Positions 13,509 to 15,160 of a stretch of 15,160 nucleotides of DNA are shown piece by piece. A model generated the notes under the pieces. It was not told the origin of the DNA and did no database searches. It was given only the letters and a program-made list of their open reading frames with translations. How positions within the stretch are numbered: the stretch's first letter is position 1; every line of letters begins with the position of its first letter. The stretch is from Desulfobacteraceae bacterium. GTDB taxonomy: Bacteria; Desulfobacterota; Desulfobacteria; Desulfobacterales; JAABRJ01. A program made the position numbers and the translations under genes. Location of the stretch: contig JAABRJ010000506.1 in assembly GCA_011390985.1 (NCBI GenBank), positions 1 to 15,160 of the forward strand, given 5' to 3'.

Positions 13509-14672
13509 TCAGGCCTCGGACGGGCTGCACTCGCGGGCCAACCCGTCCAGGGCCTGAAGCTGGTCCTGGAAAGTGACGGGTGCATTTGGGCCGACGGCTT
13601 TTTTGAAGTAAAACCCCAGCTCGGGGACCAGGCCGCTGCGGCCGGCGGCCTGCAGCGCGGTCATCCAGCGCGCCAGGTCCAGCGCCATGGGGGCGGCCAG
13701 GATCGAGTCGCGGCCCTGCAGGTTCAGCCGCAGACTCATGGGCAGGCCGAAAAGACCCTTGAAATCGATGACGTCCCAGGCCTCCTTGGCGTCGCCGCGG
13801 GGCGGGTAGTAGTCGATGTGAACCTTGTGCGTCGGCACCCCGTAGGCCTCGCCCACCGGGTACTCCAGGATTTCGTCGAGCAGCTGGGTCTTGTTGCTGT
13901 ATTTGCCGGCGGCGCGGCAGGGGTCCATGAGGTTGGCCCCGTCGGCGTTGCCCAGTATGTTGAGGCTGTACCAGCCGTCCACCCGCAGGCGGCGCGCCTT
14001 GAAGGCCGAGGCCAGGACCACCTTGAAGAAGGTCTGGCCGGTTTTGCCGTCGCGGCCGCAGATGGGCACGCCGCGGTCGCGGGCCTCCGCGACCACCCGC
14101 GGGATCTCCAGTTCGTTGGGGGTGAAGTTGACCACCGGCACCCCGGCGCGGACGGCCGCCAGGCCGTAGGCCAGGTCCGGGCACTTGGCGGCGGCGCGGG
14201 TCATTGCGCGCTCGCCGGGGTCCTGGCAGCCGGCAAGCCCCGTGCTCTCGCATGCCGGCAGCAGGTTGACGAGCACCGGACGGGCTCCCGGAAACGCGGT
14301 CCGGAAGGTTTCAATGTCGGCCAGCAGCCGTCTGACCTGGTCTTCGATGGGGCTGCCGGCCGGCGGCGGGGCGGCCAGCGGCACCTGGTCCAGTTCGGCC
14401 CTGAGACAGTCCCGGATCTCGGTCGGCAGCACCCCGTGGTGCGCCACCGCCGCGGAAAGCGGGGCCTCCATCACGTCCCAGCCGGCGGTGTAAACCGCTT
14501 CGGGCTGCAGCAGCCCCTGGAAACGGCCGGCGGTGGTCAGGCTGTCCAGGACGGATGCCGGCGCTTTGCGCAGCGTTTGGGCGGCCACCGCCAGGGTGGA
14601 GGCCACGGCGCCCTTCGCACCGGCAATCAGGATCAACAGCGGCGCTCCTCCGACAGGCGAAAATGTGGTCAT
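13509..14672 (-). CDS. ino1: Inositol-3-phosphate synthase (bacterial/archaeal-length)
   Basis: A 387-residue cytosolic NAD-dependent enzyme converting glucose 6-phosphate to 1D-myo-inositol 3-phosphate, the first step of inositol synthesis. The N-terminal Rossmann part has the glycine loop LILIAGAKGAVAST (about 13-26). The catalytic/tetramerisation part carries the family signatures VVNFTPNELEIP, GRDGKTGQTFFK, YSLNILGNADGANL, SNKT and DYYPPRGDAKEAWDVIDFKG, supplying the conserved lysines and asparagines of the active site. Length fits the short prokaryotic form (about 360-390), not the eukaryotic one (about 510-550). The ATG at 14672 has AAAGG about 9 nt upstream and lies some 50 bp from a near-consensus promoter. 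Products in bacteria include phosphatidylinositol lipids and inositol solutes; which one applies here cannot be told, as no transferase gene is in the window. Confidence 0.94.
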   Translation of the reverse strand: MTTFSPVGGAPLLILIAGAKGAVASTLAVAAQTLRKAPASVLDSLTTAGRFQGLLQPEAVYTAGWDVMEAPLSAAVAHHGVLPTEIRDCLRAELDQVPLAAPPPAGSPIEDQVRRLLADIETFRTAFPGARPVLVNLLPACESTGLAGCQDPGERAMTRAAAKCPDLAYGLAAVRAGVPVVNFTPNELEIPRVVAEARDRGVPICGRDGKTGQTFFKVVLASAFKARRLRVDGWYSLNILGNADGANLMDPCRAAGKYSNKTQLLDEILEYPVGEAYGVPTHKVHIDYYPPRGDAKEAWDVIDFKGLFGLPMSLRLNLQGRDSILAAPMALDLARWMTALQAAGRSGLVPELGFYFKKAVGPNAPVTFQDQLQALDGLARECSPSEA

Positions 14673-14726
14673 CAGCGTCGGCCTTTCAGAAATCAGCGGG
14701 GAGTGTATCAGATGCGTGCTGCGCGT

Positions 14727-14755
14727 TTTATAGAGAAAAGGGCAAGCACTGTCAA
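14727..14755 (-). promoter_or_regulatory. Predicted sigma70 promoter of the inositol-phosphate synthase gene
   Basis: On the minus strand TTGACA (14750-14755) and TATAAA (14727-14732) are separated by exactly 17 bp. The -10 is preceded by a pyrimidine-rich stretch, and the start codon lies about 55 bp downstream. This is the best promoter match in the window. Confidence 0.78.
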
Positions 14756-14848
14756 GCCGCGGCCGGCGAGTGCCGGGCGCAGAAGGCGGGACTTGGCGGC
14801 GGGGCGCGGTGGGCGGACGCGTTAGGGACCGCTCCGGCAGGGCGTTGG

Positions 14849-14888
14849 GGGCGGCTGAGGCAGGGCGGCGGCGCTGCCTCAGCCGCCC
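14849..14888 (-). terminator. Strong 15-bp hairpin after the Cache-domain gene
   Basis: GGGCGGCTGAGGCAG (14849-14863) and its exact complement CTGCCTCAGCCGCCC (14874-14888) flank a 10-nt loop of GGC repeats, about 30 bp beyond the stop of the Cache gene. No T-tract follows in either direction, so it is a candidate terminator or mRNA-end stabilising stem, not a classical intrinsic terminator. Confidence 0.5.
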
Positions 14889-14918
14889 GTTCGGCCGAGG
14901 TGACGGCGTTCAAGATGC

Positions 14919-15160
14919 TCAGTACATCATGCCGCCGACGTAAACGCCGGCGCCCACGAAGAGGTCCTTACCGGGAACGCGGTAGATGTAGGTGAGTTTT
15001 TTCCAGGGCGTGTTGCGGCCGGGCTTGGGCCACATGTACTCCACCCAGCCGTGACCGACCTGGCGTGCGGTGTTGACGAAATGAACAAAAAGGGCCTTGT
15101 CGGTGGGGTCGGTCATCAGCAGCAGGTGTTCCTGTTTGGTCAGCTCCGGCTGGATGGGGT
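14919..15160 (-). CDS. C-terminal end of a single-Cache-domain sensor protein (5' end beyond window)
   Basis: The frame is open to the right edge and ends at the TGA at 14919, giving the last 79 residues of a longer protein. They match the C-terminal half of a single Cache (sCache_2-type) extracellular sensing domain: PIQPELT, then TDPTDKALFVHFV, the hallmark GHGWVEYMWPKPG, and the final strands LTYIYRVPGKDLFVGAGVYVGG. In sensor kinases and chemoreceptors this domain binds small molecules such as carboxylates in the periplasm. The protein ends right after the domain, so there is no C-terminal kinase or methyl-accepting domain; it may be a stand-alone secreted Cache protein, or have other domains upstream. 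The internal ATG at 15116 is not the start, because conserved Cache sequence continues upstream of it. Confidence 0.82.
   Translation of the reverse strand, partial: PIQPELTKQEHLLLMTDPTDKALFVHFVNTARQVGHGWVEYMWPKPGRNTPWKKLTYIYRVPGKDLFVGAGVYVGGMMY

Noticed and set aside
1..15160. tRNA, rRNA, CRISPR arrays, insertion-sequence transposases and phage genes
   Set aside because: I looked for their hallmarks (short regular direct repeats, transposase motifs, cloverleaf segments) and saw none; nearly all of the window is explained by the listed genes.

Overview
The window is a GC-rich bacterial chromosome segment in which every gene I can support lies on the minus strand, so transcription runs from high to low coordinates. 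The gene content (an alternative complex III joined to a cbb3-type oxidase, a Cache-domain sensor, a bacterial myo-inositol-phosphate synthase) and an imperfect-palindrome repeat whose sequence resembles dispersed repeats I recall from Desulfobacterales together suggest a Desulfobacterota (deltaproteobacterial) genome. This placement is inference and is not proven by the window.

Right part (about 12.6-15.16 kb): the C-terminal end of a Cache-domain protein (14919 to beyond the window edge), a strong hairpin, then a near-consensus sigma70 promoter driving a two-gene unit: inositol-3-phosphate synthase (13509-14672) and a xylose-isomerase-like TIM-barrel sugar-phosphate isomerase/epimerase (12623-13462). 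A weak stem-loop follows the second stop codon.

Centre and left (12.58 kb down to the left edge): a second near-consensus promoter and a leader of roughly 240 nt with two palindromes precede one long respiratory operon. Its order is actB, actC, actD, actF, actA (alternative complex III, quinol oxidising), ccoN, ccoO fused to a second cytochrome c domain (cbb3-type oxygen reductase), a 124-bp repeat, a CcoS-like gene, a small gene resembling the membrane anchor of CcoP/FixP, an unknown one-helix membrane protein, an ActE-like cytochrome c, and a CcoI/FixI-type copper P1B-ATPase that runs off the left edge.

Reading of the whole: quinol would be oxidised by the Act module, electrons would pass through the multiheme ActA and monoheme ActE-like cytochromes into the CcoO-type cytochrome c subunit, and CcoN would reduce oxygen; CcoI would supply copper to CcoN and the CcoS-like protein would assist maturation. 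The gene order is unusual: actE is moved from the act block to the oxidase block, no actG-like gene is recognised, and CcoP appears to be split, with its anchor as a separate gene and its cytochrome domain fused to CcoO. This fits a dedicated quinol:oxygen oxidoreductase supercomplex, which is the most interesting proposal from the window. Two of the cytochromes also have unusual haem sites (a CX3CH motif in ActA, and no distal Met in the ActE-like protein).
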